Assembly: GCA_037013685.1 (NCBI GenBank)
Contig: CM072888.1
Span: forward strand, 11,699,034 to 11,763,033
Length of the DNA: 64,000 nt
Source of the DNA: Acridotheres tristis
Taxonomy: Eukaryota > Chordata > Aves > Passeriformes > Sturnidae
Direction of reading: 5' to 3'
Positions within the stretch are counted from its first letter, which is position 1; every line of letters starts with the position of its first letter. The notes under the pieces are model-generated. The model was not told where the DNA came from and did no database searches. It was given only the letters and a program-made list of their open reading frames with translations. Of this stretch, positions 49,800 through 60,680 are shown piece after piece. A program made the translations under genes and the position numbers.

Positions 49800-49885
49800 A
49801 TAATTCACCAGAAGTCAGTGAGAAAGTTTGAGTGCTTGAAGTTAAGCACATGCTTAAATCTCTTTGGGATCAGGGCCCTGAGTGC
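49800..49885 (+). repeat. Possible ancient amniote interspersed repeat fragment
   Basis: The stretch GTTAAGCACATGCTTAAATC followed by a GGGATCAGGGCC-like end resembles a very old repeat type I recall from reptile and bird genomes, with the motif TTAAGCA-CA-TGCTTAA (49842-49857, a perfect inverted repeat with a 2-nt centre). I cannot name the family with certainty. If right, it is a degraded copy predating birds. Confidence 0.4.
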
Positions 49886-50663
49886 CTTCACTGGATTAGT
49901 GGCAATGTGAAAAAGAAAATAAATTGTAAATGACATTAGCGTGCCTTGTTTGGAACTGTGAAGCTTACCAGTGTGTCCTGAAAAAGCGTGTTAAGAGGAA
50001 ATACTTACACATGCAGAATTTAGGCACCTGCTTACATCTAACTGGAGCTGTATTTGCTGTTCCTTGGCTTGTTTGCTTGTTTTTTCTGCTGTTTGCAAGC
50101 AAACACAAGTGGTGGTATTGTTGTTTGCTCTCTTAAGTGAAACCTAATTTCAAAGGACCTCAGGTTTTAGGAAGATTATCCTGGTTCTGTTGGTGTCCAT
50201 GGCAAAATTCCTATCTTGAGAAATGTATCCAGGGTGATGTCCCTAAAGGTGATATGCCATAAAAGATTCCTTCCTGCTGTAACATGCCTTTAGGAAAGCT
50301 ACGTGCATTTTGCCCCCCTCTAAGAAGTTTGGTGTTTCTGAAGAACATACTTGTTTACTTCATTAACTCATCTTGTGGAGATTGTCCAGCTTACTGGGTG
50401 TTTCTCAACAGAAAAACAAGATTTGCTTGTTTAATGCCTTTCCAATTTTTAACAGAGACTTTTCATAAACAGTCATGTTAATTATTTGCCCAGGCCTTGT
50501 CACAAATGAAATATTTTCCAGAAGAATTAACTCCACACTGACTTTATAATTGCTCATTATTTCCTACACATTTAAAGTTGTAAAAGTAAATATGGTCTTG
50601 AGACTTTTTAACTGTTGTAAAGTCCTGTTCATAAGATGGCAGAAATTATAGGTCACTATTGTG

Positions 50664-50675
50664 AAAAAAAAAAAA
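50664..50675 (+). repeat. Poly-A run (A12)
   Basis: Twelve A followed by GAAAA; no retroposed sequence recognised to the left. Confidence 0.9.
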
Positions 50676-50925
50676 GAAAATTGCATCTACTAGCTTCAAA
50701 GGAATTCAGAAAGTATCCTTAGATATTGAACAGAATAACTGAATCAACTCTAATATTGAAGCTAAGAATTCAAAAGTGTACTTGTGCACGAGAGAGTCAA
50801 GTTCTTGGAGTTTCTCTGGACGTTGGAAAAGGCTGTATTTAAGGTTAGGATCTTCTTTAATTTCAGACTTGAACTATAATTGTATCCAAAGCCGAAAGTA
50901 CTTTGGCTGGGTTTTTTTTTATTTC

Positions 50926-50948
50926 TTTTTTTTTTTTTTTTTTTTTTT
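50926..50948 (+). repeat. Poly-T run (T23)
   Basis: Twenty-three T, preceded by T9-A-TTTC. No TTTATT (complement of a polyadenylation signal) follows, so it does not look like the tail of a minus-strand processed pseudogene. Confidence 0.95.
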
Positions 50949-53796
50949 GTACTATGTGCTGTCCTGACTCTAAAAGATATAACTTGGTACAAGAAACAGT
51001 TCTTCCTTTTAGGAATAAGAAGAGAAAATATAAATGTATTTGAAGCACATGAACTGCTTCCTTCTCAGTATAAGCCTTGTGTTTCTAGATGGTTGATGCT
51101 AGAGCAAAGAGCTCAGCAAACTATTCTCTACTCTGCTCCACAGGGAAACTTGGTGAATGTACAACACATTCCCTGGCTTAGTAAGTACACACAAAGGGTT
51201 TTACAGGTTTCAAGGCTTGAAATTCTTTCTTGGGAAGAGGTGGATAAGAGGAAAAATAAGATGGATAACTATTTATAATGCTGGAATTGTGTAAATTCTG
51301 TGTATATTTATTATATATAATTATAATTATTCATATACATACACATGTACACTCTGAAAGAGGTGGCATGGATTATGTGCTAAACTGAGTTTTAATGTGA
51401 CACTGTACCTTGTGTATAAGTATCCAAGTGTTGTTGTCAGCTTAATTTTCTATACCTGTTAGTGATTCACAATGATATGTGGAATAACTTATTTTTATTT
51501 CATAAAATACTATTTATTTATATTATTTTAGAAACTATGTGAATATCAAACAAAATAATGCACTTCATAGACATGAAGTTGGGAATTCTAAACTCAGAAA
51601 GTTAACCATATTTAAGTTTTCTCTCACAAATAAGTAGAGGAAAAGATAAGAGGCAGCTGTTGTCTTTAAGCCAAGCATCTGAATGCACTTTGCTCTGCCT
51701 AGAACAAATGCGGGGTGGCCTTGGGCCCTTTGGGTGAGCTCACTCACACTAGTTAAGTGTAGATGAAGACATCTGAAGTGTTGGCTTGTGTTGTTGCAGC
51801 TTCAGTCCTAACCAGTAGGATGCCAGATGTATTGAAACCATGTCGTAGTTAAAACTGTTAAAAGTTAAAGCATAGTTAAAACTTGATTATTTTAATGCTG
51901 ATTGAGCACATGTTTGCCGGGGCAGGGACCAGCTTGATGTCTGTTTCACAGCTTGAAGTGGATATTGTTTCTCTGAGTGAGTTAAGTAAGAAAATGCTCT
52001 AAGTAGGAACTGCTTTGTTCCCATGTAGCCCTCATTTTGGTGTACCTGATTGCTTCTTTATTACTCAAGGGTAACCTAAATATTAGAGGTGAGTTGAATT
52101 TAATGAAGCATGCTGCTTGTAAGGCACATGGGACTCTGCTGGTTGTAATGAAACCCTTAATGACTTCCTTGGTGTCTGTCTACCACCCAAAAAGCAGGGC
52201 AACAACTGATCTGATGACCAATTTCAGCACTGTTTGGTTGAAAATTGGAAGGCAGGTACAGGAATGAGCTCTTGCAGAAATGGTTTTGTTACTAGTAATG
52301 TCCAAGCCACTTCAGTTTCAAGGCAATGCTCTACCCAAGATGAACTAGCAGAGGAAGGAATACCTTTTATTTTTCCAGTTGGCCTGGAACAGTTTGCTTT
52401 GGCCTTCTATATGTTATAGATGTGCTTACCATGTTGCTCTGTGTGTGAATTTGCCTCTGGTCAGCTGGAGAAGTACAGGCACTCTGCTGGTGAATGTGCT
52501 TCGAGTAAAACTTCAGCACCTGAGGGCATGAGCTTGGTCAGTTCCCTTTCCCTTCCAAGTTTTGAGAGGAAGAGGAGTCTGGCACAGTGCAGTGTGTGGG
52601 ATACCTCTGCAGGCATGGGCTCAGGGATGAGGTATTAGGGAATGTAGAATGGTTGTAGGAAGTCCTCCCCCATGCTATGTTGATATGTTTTACAAAGCTT
52701 GTTGTGTTTGATCAGTTCCAGTGCTTCCCAACACAAAGGAAGATTTGAAGTCAGGAATGTTCTGCAGAGTCAGCTCCTAAATTTGTAGCTGTGTTTTAAT
52801 GGTTCATCTGACTCTAGGGTCAGAGACATTTGTTCTTTCAAATCCCAGTAGATGCAGAGTCTTTTGCCTTTGTCCCTGACTGATTTTAGCCAGAATCCAT
52901 CCAGCACAGGTACAAGGGATCCTCTTGCTGTTCCTATTAGACAATTTGTTGTCGTGATTGCTAGGAGCTTTCTGGATGATATAACTGCTGAAAGTTTTAA
53001 TGAGACTAAGATTGCTTTTACAAATGAGCACTCAACGTGCCATTAAAATTGTTCTCTCACTGAAAGACTTCATACTTGAGAGGCTGCTGTAGCCATGGGG
53101 AAAAAATGGCTCAGGCACCAGCCAATGAAGTCAGTAAATCAAAATAAATAAATGGAAATGCCAGGGGCTATGAGCATGTACTTGATGCAGTTCAGAGCAA
53201 TTACTGTTACCTGAAGGGTGGGAATCCATCATGTAGAAGCAGCCCTACCTGTGGGTGGAAAACCTGCTCAGATCAGTGCGGTTCCAGTTCCAGCGGTGGC
53301 CTCTCAGCAGGAGACATTACCTCTGAGGGCACAGCTTGAAAGTCAAGTTTGGCTTTTTTCAAGGACTCCAGTTATTTCTTGACTTGCTATTTTTGCCCAG
53401 GCAGCTCTCTCCCACTGCAAAGTGATGATCCCAACTTCTGTCCAGGAGGGATGTAATTTTCTTTGGACCACTGAGCGCAAACAGATCTTGTAATGCTGCT
53501 CGTTTGCACTGGCCAAACCTGTTCTGCATGTAAAAATGATCAATGAAAGTATGTGTGTTGGTGGAGTGATTTTAAACTCTGATTTTAAACACTGCTGTTG
53601 AATGAAGGTAAGATTCCTTCATGTATTTCCTTGTTTGGAATAAATGGTGGTATGAAATTCAGCCTAATTTCCCCAGAAAGAAAATCAGTTGACCTTCACA
53701 TTCTTAAAGGCTGAACTAAAAATTTGGAGGCTCACATCAAAGCTCTGTAAATAAAGTGAGTAACACTTTGGACACTTCTGGTGGGGAGCGGGGGAG

Positions 53797-53806
53797 GGGA
53801 AATTCC
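53797..53806 (+). promoter_or_regulatory. NF-kB-type consensus site
   Basis: GGGAAATTCC fits GGGRNWYYCC exactly and directly follows a G-rich run. A single 10-bp match is expected by chance now and then. Confidence 0.2.
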
Positions 53807-55890
53807 CTCCATAAAGAACACCCAAGTATTTAAAAAGAAATGGCTAGATTTAAATGTCTCACTGTTTTTCTTCTCCGGGGCTCCATGCTGAGGATTTTAT
53901 TTTCCTTTGCAATGCCTGTGCTGCTGAGCCCTTTTTTCAGAGGTAGGCTGACGTTAGCACACTAGCAGGTTCACCAGAGCAAGTTTATTTGTAGTGTAGA
54001 CTGAGTTGTGTTTGAGGGTGCCATTAGGATTCAGAAGGCTCCTCAAGGCTTGAATATTGGTGGCACTTCAAAGAACTAGAGCTGTGAACGAGCAGACATG
54101 CTCCCTCACAGGCTCTGGGATGAGGAGTGGGAAAGATACGGGTTCAAAGGTAGGAAATGGGGGGCATTTGTCCAAGGGCACTGGTAATGAAGTAGGCACC
54201 CCAGGTCTTCATAAATGCAGCAGAGATTGGGATCTGCAGAATGTGAGAACTCTACAGACACTACTGAGGGCAGCCAAGCAGCTCTCCCTGTCTTGCTACC
54301 TTGTGTAATTCTTTGATCTAGCCAGGAGTTGAAGAGAAAGAAATACAATAACTTTGCATCTATGAAATTTTTTTCTCCTGAGAGATATAAATGGAAACCG
54401 TATAATTTATCTAAGACTTTCTCAGGTATCATTTTAGATTTTGGGATTCTTTCCTTAGCCACCTAAAGCTCCTTCCTTTGTTTGGCCAGTCTAAGTAAAC
54501 CTTAAACTTAGGGCAGTTCCTTTTTCTTAATCTTGTGGTTTAGCTGAATGCTCTGATTTACTGAGGATGAAGCCAGTGGTAGTATTTGGTCTTAGCTGCT
54601 TGAGGCACTATTGAAAATCATATTAAAGACTAGCAAAAGTGAGCAAAACCTAGGAATTCTTGCTAACATGATCAGAGGTACCCGCTTTTCTAAGGATATT
54701 GTATCCTTAATAAGTCTGGTGGATATGGAAGAAGGCCCATATCCTTAATTTAAGGATAGGAAGCTTGTGAACAAGCATTAAGTGACTTGACCAAGGTCAT
54801 TCAAGCAAATGGTGTCAGAAACAGGAAACTGATGGCCAAACAACATGCTTTCATGCTGTAGTAATGAGCTGTATCTAATAGTGTGGCCTTGATACCTTTT
54901 AACTAAATTAACTCAGCCCAAGCAGCTTGCTTCAATGGGTTTTCTGTCCATTTTAATTTTTTTCAACAGGATTTTGCTTTCCCACCTTTGTCTCTGGAGA
55001 GTTCTTTCTATATCAGAACTCATATTGCAAACTTTATGAGGCAGGAGAAACAACTGTGTGTCCATATGGCACAAGACATTGGCAAAACCTCTTTTGAATT
55101 GCGTCCAGATCAGGACAGGCTTTCTGGGTATGTCACGAGGTAGGCAAAATACTTTAACATCCACTGATGCAACCTCTTAAGAAATGGTCATGTTTCTCAT
55201 GAGTGTATAAAAAGCCAGCTGTCTCTTTTTCTGGTGGTGATGTAGGTGTTTCCTGTGTGGGAGTGGCTGTTTCCTGACTGTAACCCTACAGTGCTCGGTA
55301 CCACCACATTATTCTGGAGATGCTTTGTGCTACAAATCCCTGTTAATGAGAGAGCATTCCTTCTGTGTATGTTCTGAACTGGCTTTGCATCAAACACAGT
55401 AGAAAAGGGGTGAAGGACACCTGTCCAAAAGGTACTTACAGGCTGCATCTGCATCTAGATCCTTGTTATACCATCTTGTGAACTCTTCTGAGGTGGACGT
55501 GGCTGTGTGCTTTCATCTGGACCTGAACTGCTGGGGACAGGTTGGGACCCAGTTTGATCTCTGCAGGCTTTTTTTTGCAGTCAGGAATGGCATCCTAGCT
55601 GGCCACATAAGCTAAGTTGGTTTGAAGAGGAAAAGTAGAATTCAGTTTCAGTTAGGTAAATGTGTTCTAATTTTAGGCTTTTCTATGCTAGCAGAAGGCT
55701 GCCTAATGTGTGTATTTATCTATGTAACTATTTTTTGAACTTTTGGAGCTAGTATTTTTATTCATCCATATCTGGCCTGAGAGATGTTTTCCCTTTTAAA
55801 TCAATGAGCTGCACTTTTTCTTCACAAAGTAGTAGTTCTTCCTTCAGAGTAAAGGCTGTATTTTATGTTGATATTCCTTATTAGTTTGCC

Positions 55891-55916
55891 TTCAAAATTA
55901 CTGGAGTAATTTTGAA
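55891..55916. other. Perfect 11-bp hairpin (first of a pair)
   Basis: TTCAAAATTAC and GTAATTTTGAA flank a 4-nt TGGA loop. A second perfect hairpin starts 3 bp after it. Confidence 0.85.
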
Positions 55917-55919
55917 GTA

Positions 55920-55942
55920 ATTACATACTTTCAGTATGTAAT
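55920..55942. other. Perfect 9-bp hairpin (second of a pair)
   Basis: ATTACATAC and GTATGTAAT flank a 5-nt loop. Both hairpins of the pair share the GTAATT/AATTAC word at their junction. Confidence 0.85.
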
Positions 55943-56999
55943 CTGACCTCGTTTGTTTTGGAGACAATATCTCTGTTAGCCATTGTTTGCTCAGGACTCT
56001 CATAATACAGGCACTTTGCTAGTGTTAATTTTTTGTTTTGCTAGTATTTGGGTTTTTATTACAGCAGACTAAGGCTTGAAGCACATTATTCCTGGAGAGC
56101 AGCCCATGTAATACACAGGCATAGTCATGCTATTGCTTTGGCTCCAGTTATAGATCCTGTGTGGGAATCATGGCTTAATTTTGGCAGCTCAGGAACAATT
56201 GCTGATCTTAGTGATGTTCGTGCTACTCAGCAGGGTTCAGAAGAGACTGGAAACACATGCAGCACCTGGGGCTTGGACTTGCTCTGCTGAAATCTGAGGA
56301 GCAGGCAGAGGAGGCTCTTGCCATGCCTCAAAGCTGGCAGGACAAATATATATTCAGATGACAGAGAGATCCCAGGATGGGTGTAAGAAAGCTGGGGGTA
56401 AAAGCAGTGATCACAGTTGTTGCAGAGAGGTTACAGACAGAAAACAGATTTTCTGACCCCCGCCTCCAAGGAGGAGATTCAAGGTATTGCCAAGAAACTT
56501 GGCATCACCAAGATGTGAAAATAGAAGAGAATACCCATCTTTGGTAAAGAGGGAACTACTTTTTTCCCTCATTCTGAAGACATCTCCTAAATTTGTGCAC
56601 TTATTCACTTCTTTAGGGCAAAGGTGCAGAGAGGCCCTGAACGAAACGGACACCTGCAACCCATTTGGGGATGCCAAGCCACAAGAGGCTGTTTATTGTG
56701 TCACTCCAGTAGCCCATGGCCATCCCTGCCCTGTGCAAGGGCCAAGACCCTTCCAGCATACCCCAGCAGGAAGCAGCAGTCTGTGACTCCAGACTTCGTC
56801 CTGCACATGCACTGCTGTGGTGTACTAGGGATTCAGCTGCCATGCCAGCCTGATGACACACAATTGCCATTTTGTGAACTCTACTGTGCAGATGGGAGCT
56901 TATTATTTCCTGCAAGGATTTACTTTTTTCCCAGCCCTATCACTTGTTTTATAAAGCTATCACATACCATTTAAATACTTACTGCTGTTCTACAGTCTT
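55943..56999. other. Non-coding sequence, no gene seen
   Basis: Unique sequence, more GC-rich at 56620-56830, where overlapping open frames of up to 116 codons occur on both strands. None shows a domain I recognise. Confidence 0.5.
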
Positions 57000-57240
57000 C
57001 TTACACTGCTTTTTGCTCTGATATATTGCAAAATGACCTATGTTAAATCCGAGGCGATAATGATTCAATATCAATCATTATTATAATTTTTTGGTTCAAT
57101 GATATCTGGTGAGGTTTGACTCATTAGTCTTTAAGAATAGACAGTCATTATTTTTCATTATTTGCTTTATTCTTGGAATGTTCCCACTGATTTTTTTTTT
57201 TTCAGATCCCTCGCATTATTAGAACGAGTAAGTAGGGTAA
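57000..57240. promoter_or_regulatory. Candidate conserved non-coding element
   Basis: AT-rich, repeat-free block holding the inverted repeat at 57057-57081 and numerous CATTATT and TGATT cores. It may be one unit with the block at 57480-58100, separated by a T/G-rich tract. Confidence 0.35.
57057..57081. promoter_or_regulatory. Inverted repeat with PBX/HOX-like site
   Basis: ATAATGATT and AATCATTAT are perfect 9-bp arms around a 7-nt centre. The right half contains ATCAATCA (57070-57077), the complement of TGATTGAT, a consensus PBX-HOX dimer site. Confidence 0.5.
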
Positions 57241-57479
57241 GAATGAAAGCATAATGTGTAGGAGAGCTCAAATCTGGCAAAGTAAATTGAGTCTGTTAAA
57301 ATCTGTTAGTGTATTTTCTATGGCATGCTTTTACTGCTCTTAGGGGTAGTTTTCTACTTTGCTCCAAATATATTTTTTGTTTGTGTGCATTCTAGACTTG
57401 CTTGTATTTTCTAGAGACAAGTGATTTTTTTTGTTGTTGTTTTTTGTTTGTTTTTGGGGTTTTTTTAAGTCCATGAACA
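57241..57479. other. Non-coding spacer with T/G tract
   Basis: Short spacer between two candidate elements; its second half is the low-complexity T/G tract at 57425-57467. Confidence 0.6.
57425..57467 (+). repeat. T/G low-complexity tract
   Basis: T runs interrupted by G (TTG and TTTG units) ending in GGGG and T7. Simple sequence. Confidence 0.9.
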
Positions 57480-58100
57480 TTCTCAACTTGGACCTCCTTT
57501 TATAGAAATCCTAATTCTTTTTATTAAAACGCTCAGCACCAGTTCTCTAGTGGCCAAATGATATGTTGCACTGCTTTGGATGGATGACCTTTAATAAACA
57601 TGATTGTATCTGTCTATAATATCTCTTCTGTGAGTAGGTGGCTGCATGCAGTTATTTTTCAATACTCGGCCATTACTCTTGACAGCATAACGGAGCATTT
57701 TCTGCAGCGGGTTCTTAGGCATTCCAAGTGGCTGCACAGATTGTATCTCATCAGTGACAGGACACAACAAGGAAAACATTCGACGCTTTGAATTTAACCC
57801 ACAGCTCCAATGTATTAGGCTATTAATTTGAAAAAATGCCGATGAAAATTGATGTGGGATTTTTCTGTCTGCCAAACAGAACAGAAAGCATCGTCAGCTC
57901 AGGATCTTGAGCCACAGACCCTGCCTGTAAGCTGTACAGTTTCCTGTTGAGGAGGAGGGGGCACTTCATGCCAGGCCATGGGTGTATCTCTCTGTAGCAG
58001 TACATTTGGCATCCAGGGATAGATAGCAGGGAGTAGAAAACAGCTGACAGAAGCAGCTGGACAATGGATGATTTTCCACATTATATGAAATCTTCATCAA
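57480..58100. promoter_or_regulatory. Candidate conserved non-coding element / enhancer
   Basis: Repeat-free block with the forkhead-type site AATAAACA (57593-57600), a CTAGTGGCCA half CTCF-like core (57547-57556), GCTATTAATTTG near 57819-57830 and several isolated CpG-containing words (CGGCC, ACGGAGC, TTCGACGC), unusual in an otherwise CpG-poor region and suggesting selective retention. Overlapping open frames (57591-57875 minus, 57600-57791 plus) show no domain. Confidence 0.45.
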
Positions 58101-59182
58101 AGAGCAGAAGTTCTTTTGGAATCAGCTAAAATGCACATGGTCTCCATTCTTGAGACAGTGCTAAAAGAAAGCAGGATTCATATATGATCTTTGGATTTTA
58201 GATGCCTCATCTCTGTGTGTTTCTGAAAGGAGAGTAAGGAAACACTAGAAAAATTAAATTGCCTACCAAACACAAGGCTAAATCATAGAGCTGACCAACT
58301 GATAGGAGCTGCTCCACGTGATGGAGTCGCTGGGAGCCAAGTGAGGCTGCTTGTCAACTGTATATCCTCTGAGACTGGAGTGGCAGAGGGGGGATATCTG
58401 GCACTGTCTGCATTGGAAAGGACCTGTAGGATGCACTTCTATGTGCATCTAACACAAGCATTCAGTGAAACTCAAAGCCCTTCTAGAGCTCATATTTTAT
58501 TTTGGCAGATTTATATATATATATTTTGATTTTTTTTCCCCCTGGGTCATGGAGGGGAATTTTCAGAATTCGCTGTGATGCAGGTTCCCCTTGCCTAGAA
58601 ATAGCACTGTGTGTGCACCAGTGGAAGGAGGCTCAGGTGTATGGCACAAAGGATAACCATCTCTCCTTCATGCTAATTCCACCCAGCTGCTTTGGCTGGG
58701 CTGGGCAGCAGGAGCAAGCCCAGGCTCTGTGTCAGCCCAGAAGCTGTTGCACTGACAGTGTGAGGGAACAGCAGGCAGGCTGTGAGCTTGGAGAAGCTTC
58801 CTGGACTGAGTGTGAGGTGTGAGCGAACAGCTCACTGCAGCCTTTTGGTTTGGACATGCCGTTTGTGTAGCCTTATGTCCCAGAGAAACAAGCCCAGCAG
58901 AAAACGGGGATTGTGTTCTGGCTTTGTGAATATCAGATGGGGCAAGACTCATTTAGTGCCAGACACCAGGCAGACACTCGAGCTTTTTGTGCCAGAGATG
59001 GCTAGAAAGGGCTTTGTCTCAAGCCATGTCAGCAGAAAGGTTGTGTGGTGTACACAAAATGTGTGCCAGGGCAGGGGAAAAGGAAAATACTGCAAATTAA
59101 TCATTATTCAGTATTATCAAAGAACCCTTCTTCAGCTTAGCTATGGCTTTCACATAATTAAGTCCCCATGAATGAAATATGC

Positions 59183-59203
59183 TTTTTTTTCTTTTTTTTT
59201 TTT
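59183..59203 (+). repeat. Poly-T run with one C
   Basis: T8-C-T12. Thirty-seven bases further on lies a T23 run. Confidence 0.95.
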
Positions 59204-59240
59204 CCATTAGAGACACATGTATAGGTTCAACAGACACTTC

Positions 59241-59263
59241 TTTTTTTTTTTTTTTTTTTTTTT
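59241..59263 (+). repeat. Poly-T run (T23)
   Basis: Twenty-three T. The sequence after it has no complement of AATAAA, so a retroposed cDNA tail is not supported. Confidence 0.95.
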
Positions 59264-60229
59264 GCCAGGACTACCATTGAAGCGTGAAACCTCCCAAACC
59301 AGAAAAAGGTATTCTGCAAAGGTGTGAAAAAAAGCTGTTCCTCAAGGTGTGAGGAACTCATTGCTGTAATAGAGGGGCAGAAGTGACTAGGTGTAGAATA
59401 GAAAATCAATTTTATGAGGACTTACGTTTTATATTTAGGTGACAAATAACACAACCATGTGACCTGACAGCTGATGAAGTTCAGCTGGAGATCACCTGAG
59501 AGTTTTGAAAGCTTTGCTTTCTTTTAAATGAATTCCATGATAAATAGAAGCAAAATCCTTTTTTAAATTATGTTGGTAATACTTCATTTGAATAAAATCA
59601 GGACTCAGTTCTGGGAGCTGAATATACAATAGAGCTAAAAGTAGGAAGGAGCCCTATTCTAAAATACTTGAGGTAGTCTTATCGAAACTTTTATTCAAAA
59701 AAATCTCTGAGAATTCCTCCACAAGCCACACACCAGTTGATTAGGTATTTTTCTTATCATAACCTTTCTGGTTGACAAAAACGTTCTGAACCTTCTCTAT
59801 GGGTTCAATGCCAAGAATAGTAATAAGGAAAAAACCTCAGAGTGTATTTATATGTTCACGTCATTCATTTGCGTAAATAGTTGGAGGAGCTTCTTTGATT
59901 TATATGGTCAGCAGATGTTGGAGCTTAAAGCACCTGCTAAGAAAAGCAGATTCTTTACAGCCATGGCTCAGCCCTGTCTCCATTGGTTTTTATTTTTCCC
60001 CTGGCCTCCTTGCTGTGGCCCAGCAGTATCTGTGCTATGAGTTCATCTGTGCAGGCAGCGTCTGCGGTGGGTCTTGGATGCTCTGCTCTGTGTATCTGCC
60101 AGCCCTGCTTTGATAATGCAGCCAAGCCACTGCTGGTTGAAATGTGAAAAATGCCAGAAGCTTCTTTTTCTGTGTGTACAAAATCAGCCCAGGAGGCCTG
60201 TGACATGAAGAAAGCATAATTCGTTCTAC

Positions 60230-60680
60230 TATGCTGCTTAAAAAAACCCAGCAAAACCCAAAATAAATAGAAGGGGCTTGCTAGCAACACCTAGGCAGCG
60301 CTGCAGCTCAAAGCAGGGGCTTGTATTATGGGAGCTTGATAGCTGACAAAAGAAATTGTGCCAAGAAACAATGAAGGAACTAAATTTAATCCTAAACAGA
60401 CAAACGGTTGGGCCCACTGTTTTCCTTGTACCTAACATCTTGCCTGCTATTTCCAGGAGCTGCCCATATTTTCAGTCAAATCACATTGGTTTTAGCCCCC
60501 ATATATTTACACAGTAGTAAAAACAATCTAATGTTCATAGCTGCTCTCCTCCCATTATAACCTCGATTGATCTTGCCTGTGCCATCACTGACTTTCAAAA
60601 TAGATGCACAGCAGATGTGGAGCAAGCAGGCCAGAACTGCAAGTTTGACACTAGGCATCAGCAAGCTGATAGAAAGGTAG
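60230..60680. promoter_or_regulatory. Candidate conserved non-coding element / enhancer
   Basis: Repeat-free block with a SOX-type AACAATG (60367-60373), GATTGAT (60565-60571, PBX/HOX-like), the near-palindrome TTGCTAGCAA near 60279-60288 and several TTTAAT/ATTATA cores. Overlapping short open frames are not supported as genes. Style-based call. Confidence 0.35.

Larger units (their letters stand above)
49886..55890. other. Non-coding sequence, no gene seen
   Basis: Unique sequence with homopolymers at 50664-50675 and 50926-50948 and an AT-rich patch at 51290-51560. The 132-codon frame at 50880-51278 plus reads through the T tract as a run of Phe and is not a gene. A perfect NF-kB-type site (GGGAAATTCC, 53797-53806) follows a G-rich run at 53782-53799. 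Confidence 0.5.
58101..60229. other. Non-coding sequence with poly-T tracts, no gene seen
   Basis: Unique sequence. 58680-58850 is GC-richer with overlapping open frames on both strands (up to 129 codons, 58782-59171 plus), none recognisable. Two long T tracts lie at 59183-59203 and 59241-59263, followed by an 8-bp hairpin (GTTCCTCA/TGAGGAAC, 59337-59357). Confidence 0.5.

Noticed and set aside
50880..51278. 132-codon plus-strand frame
   Set aside because: It reads through a T23 tract as poly-Phe; an artefact of low-complexity sequence.
59241..59700. Minus-strand processed pseudogene with its poly-A tail read as T23
   Set aside because: No complement of AATAAA follows the T tract and no protein similarity appears further right. 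The T23 at 50926-50948 and T19 at 6862-6880 fail the same test.
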